From positions 1 through 8,186 of the forward strand of contig QNFO01000037.1 in the NCBI GenBank assembly GCA_003646355.1: 8,186 bases of DNA. The letters are read 5' to 3'. Under the pieces are notes generated by a model. That model was not told the DNA's origin and ran no database searches. It saw only the letters and a program-made list of their open reading frames with translations. Position 1 is the stretch's first letter. Each line of letters opens with the position of its first letter. This DNA comes from Gammaproteobacteria bacterium. GTDB taxonomy: Bacteria > Pseudomonadota > Gammaproteobacteria > Pseudomonadales > Porticoccaceae. This document shows positions 7,023 through 8,186 of the stretch, one piece after another. The position numbers were made by a program, and so were the translations under genes.

Positions 7023-7871
7023 CTAGTTAGTCGCGTCTTTTTCTGCCTTTTTAACTTGCTCCCACAAGTCGTTTTTTGCTTCAAGGCTCAAGCCTTCAAA
7101 ATCGAGACTGTTATTACCGGCAATCTCTTCCATCCCATGGAAGCGGGCTTCAAATTTTCGATTAGCCCGTCGCAGGCATGCTTCAAGATTAATACCCCGA
7201 TGGCGACCAAGGTTGACGCAGGCAAACATTAAATCGCCGAGTTCTTCATCAATATCTTGCTCGTTATTTAAATCAATAGCCTCTCTTAATTCGGCAAGCT
7301 CTTCATCGATTTTATCTAAAACGGGCGGATAATCAGGCCAGTCGAAGCCATGATTAGCGGCCCTTTTTTGCAGTTTTTCAGCACGACTGAGTGCTGGAAT
7401 CGCAAGTGGGATATCCGCCAAACGCCCCTTCCGCCCTTTATTTAAACGGTCCTGGGCTTTCAACTTTTCCCATGTGTGTCGAATCTCAGCCTGTTCCGGC
7501 GCCGCCCCCGCTAAACGCTCACTACTTAAAGTACCGTCTGGAAATACATGAGGGTGACGTACTAGCAGCTTGGCATTGAGTCCATCAGCAACATCTAAAA
7601 ATTCAAATAAGCCCTGCTCTTTAGCCATCTGAGAATAGAAAACAACCTGAAAAAGTAGATCGCCAAGCTCCTCCCGCAAATGTGTAAAGTCGCCCCGCTC
7701 GATGGCATCGACAACTTCATAGGTCTCTTCCAGGGTATGGGGTACGATGCTATGGAAATCCTGCTTAATATCCCAGGGGCAACCCGTTTCTGGCTTACGT
7801 AGGCGAGCCATTAAATGGAGTAGATCATCGATACTTTTAGTCTTACTCTCAGCTTTACTTTCAGTCGGCAT
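7023..7871 (-). CDS. mazG: Nucleoside triphosphate pyrophosphohydrolase MazG
   Basis: Cytosolic all-alpha NTP pyrophosphatase that hydrolyses (d)NTPs to NMP and PPi, regarded as house-cleaning of non-canonical nucleotides; in E. coli it is also linked to lowering (p)ppGpp effects during starvation. The 282-residue protein has the full two-domain MazG layout. The N-terminal domain begins LMARLRKPETGCPWD, with EETYE at 48-52 and EELGD at 67-71. The C-terminal domain has DEELAE at 189-194 and DEELGD at 208-213. These Glu/Asp sets bind Mg2+. RHPHVF at 105-110 and the FDWPD segment at 176-180 are also typical. ATG 7869-7871 overlaps the relA stop by 11 nt, so the two are co-transcribed and probably translationally coupled; only a weak GGA lies upstream. 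In E. coli mazEF lies between relA and mazG; here there is no toxin-antitoxin pair. Confidence 0.97.
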   Translation of the reverse strand: MPTESKAESKTKSIDDLLHLMARLRKPETGCPWDIKQDFHSIVPHTLEETYEVVDAIERGDFTHLREELGDLLFQVVFYSQMAKEQGLFEFLDVADGLNAKLLVRHPHVFPDGTLSSERLAGAAPEQAEIRHTWEKLKAQDRLNKGRKGRLADIPLAIPALSRAEKLQKRAANHGFDWPDYPPVLDKIDEELAELREAIDLNNEQDIDEELGDLMFACVNLGRHRGINLEACLRRANRKFEARFHGMEEIAGNNSLDFEGLSLEAKNDLWEQVKKAEKDATN

Positions 7872-8186
7872 CTATTGATTCCGGCTCAACCAGGCGACAG
7901 GCATCGACAACATTATCAATTTGGCATAACTTGCTGAGCAGCCCACTGAGCTCTTCCATATCGACCACTTCGGTAGAGAACTCTGTATCAATTAAACCAT
8001 CATTTGTTTCCGAGCTACTCAAAGCACCAATGGCTAGTCCTTCCCCATCAATTAGGCCGGTAATATCACTTAACAAGCCAGCCCTGTTGTATGAGCTTAT
8101 GCGGATCTTAACGGGATAACGCTGCTCTGGAGCCCCGCCCCAGGTCACTTTGAGTACGCGTCGCGGCTCTTCAGCCTGTAGACGCA
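7861..8186 (-). CDS. relA: (p)ppGpp synthetase RelA, C-terminal ACT domain (5' part outside window)
   Basis: Ribosome-associated GTP pyrophosphokinase making the stringent-response alarmone (p)ppGpp from ATP and GTP/GDP when uncharged tRNA enters the A site. Only the last 107 codons are present; the frame is open to the window edge, so the GTG at 8146-8148 is internal and not a start. The visible part reads RRVLKVTWG, then an ACT regulatory domain: YPVKIRISSYNRAGLLSDIT, LAIGALSSS, IDTEFSTEVVDMEELSGLLSKL, ending IDNVVDACRLVEPESIDAD. This matches the end of RelA/SpoT proteins (for example IDARRL near the E. coli RelA terminus). RelA rather than SpoT is preferred because mazG follows immediately, as in Pseudomonas and Escherichia. 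The short acidic tail after the ACT domain overlaps the mazG start. Confidence 0.88.
   Translation of the reverse strand, partial: RLQAEEPRRVLKVTWGGAPEQRYPVKIRISSYNRAGLLSDITGLIDGEGLAIGALSSSETNDGLIDTEFSTEVVDMEELSGLLSKLCQIDNVVDACRLVEPESIDAD

Noticed and set aside
7861..8148. Stand-alone 95-residue ACT-domain protein starting with GTG at 8148
   Set aside because: The frame stays open upstream to the window edge with RelA-like sequence, so this is the C-terminus of relA and not a small separate gene.

Overview
This window reads as a chromosomal housekeeping segment of a gammaproteobacterium. Gene content and protein style suggest a marine, Pseudomonas- or Cellvibrio-like lineage with moderate GC, but I cannot name a genus from the sequence alone. 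All nine genes lie on the minus strand, so transcription runs from high to low coordinates. No plus-strand gene, tRNA, rRNA, CRISPR array or insertion sequence could be supported.

In transcription order, the right end (7023-8186) holds the 3' end of relA (ACT domain of the (p)ppGpp synthetase), which overlaps mazG (NTP pyrophosphohydrolase) by 11 nt. A 182-nt gap follows. Next come adk (adenylate kinase) and hemH (ferrochelatase), a pairing known from other gammaproteobacteria. A 244-nt AT-rich spacer then precedes a lysine/alanine-rich, histone H1-like protein with a C-terminal series of AT-hooks (AlgP-like), which is closed by a strong symmetrical intrinsic terminator at 3831-3863.

Downstream of the terminator, a perfect TATAAT box probably starts a second transcription unit: tsaB (tRNA t6A synthesis), uppP (undecaprenyl-diphosphatase), a 3-hydroxyisobutyrate-dehydrogenase-type oxidoreductase and an M18 zinc aminopeptidase (apeB-like). 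Their junctions are 31, 4 and 23 nt, so they look like one operon. The aminopeptidase runs off the left edge, lacking about its last 20 residues.

Functional links are loose but recognisable. RelA, MazG and Adk deal with nucleotide pools and stress alarmones, TsaB with tRNA modification, and UppP with cell-wall lipid-carrier recycling. The AT-hook protein is a nucleoid-type DNA-binding protein and the least conventional member. I see no convincing undescribed system. The points most worth a second look are the AT-hook gene (hook spacing, paired codon use, long leader), the uncertain hemH start, and the corrected start of the oxidoreductase, whose ribosome binding site lies inside the end of uppP.
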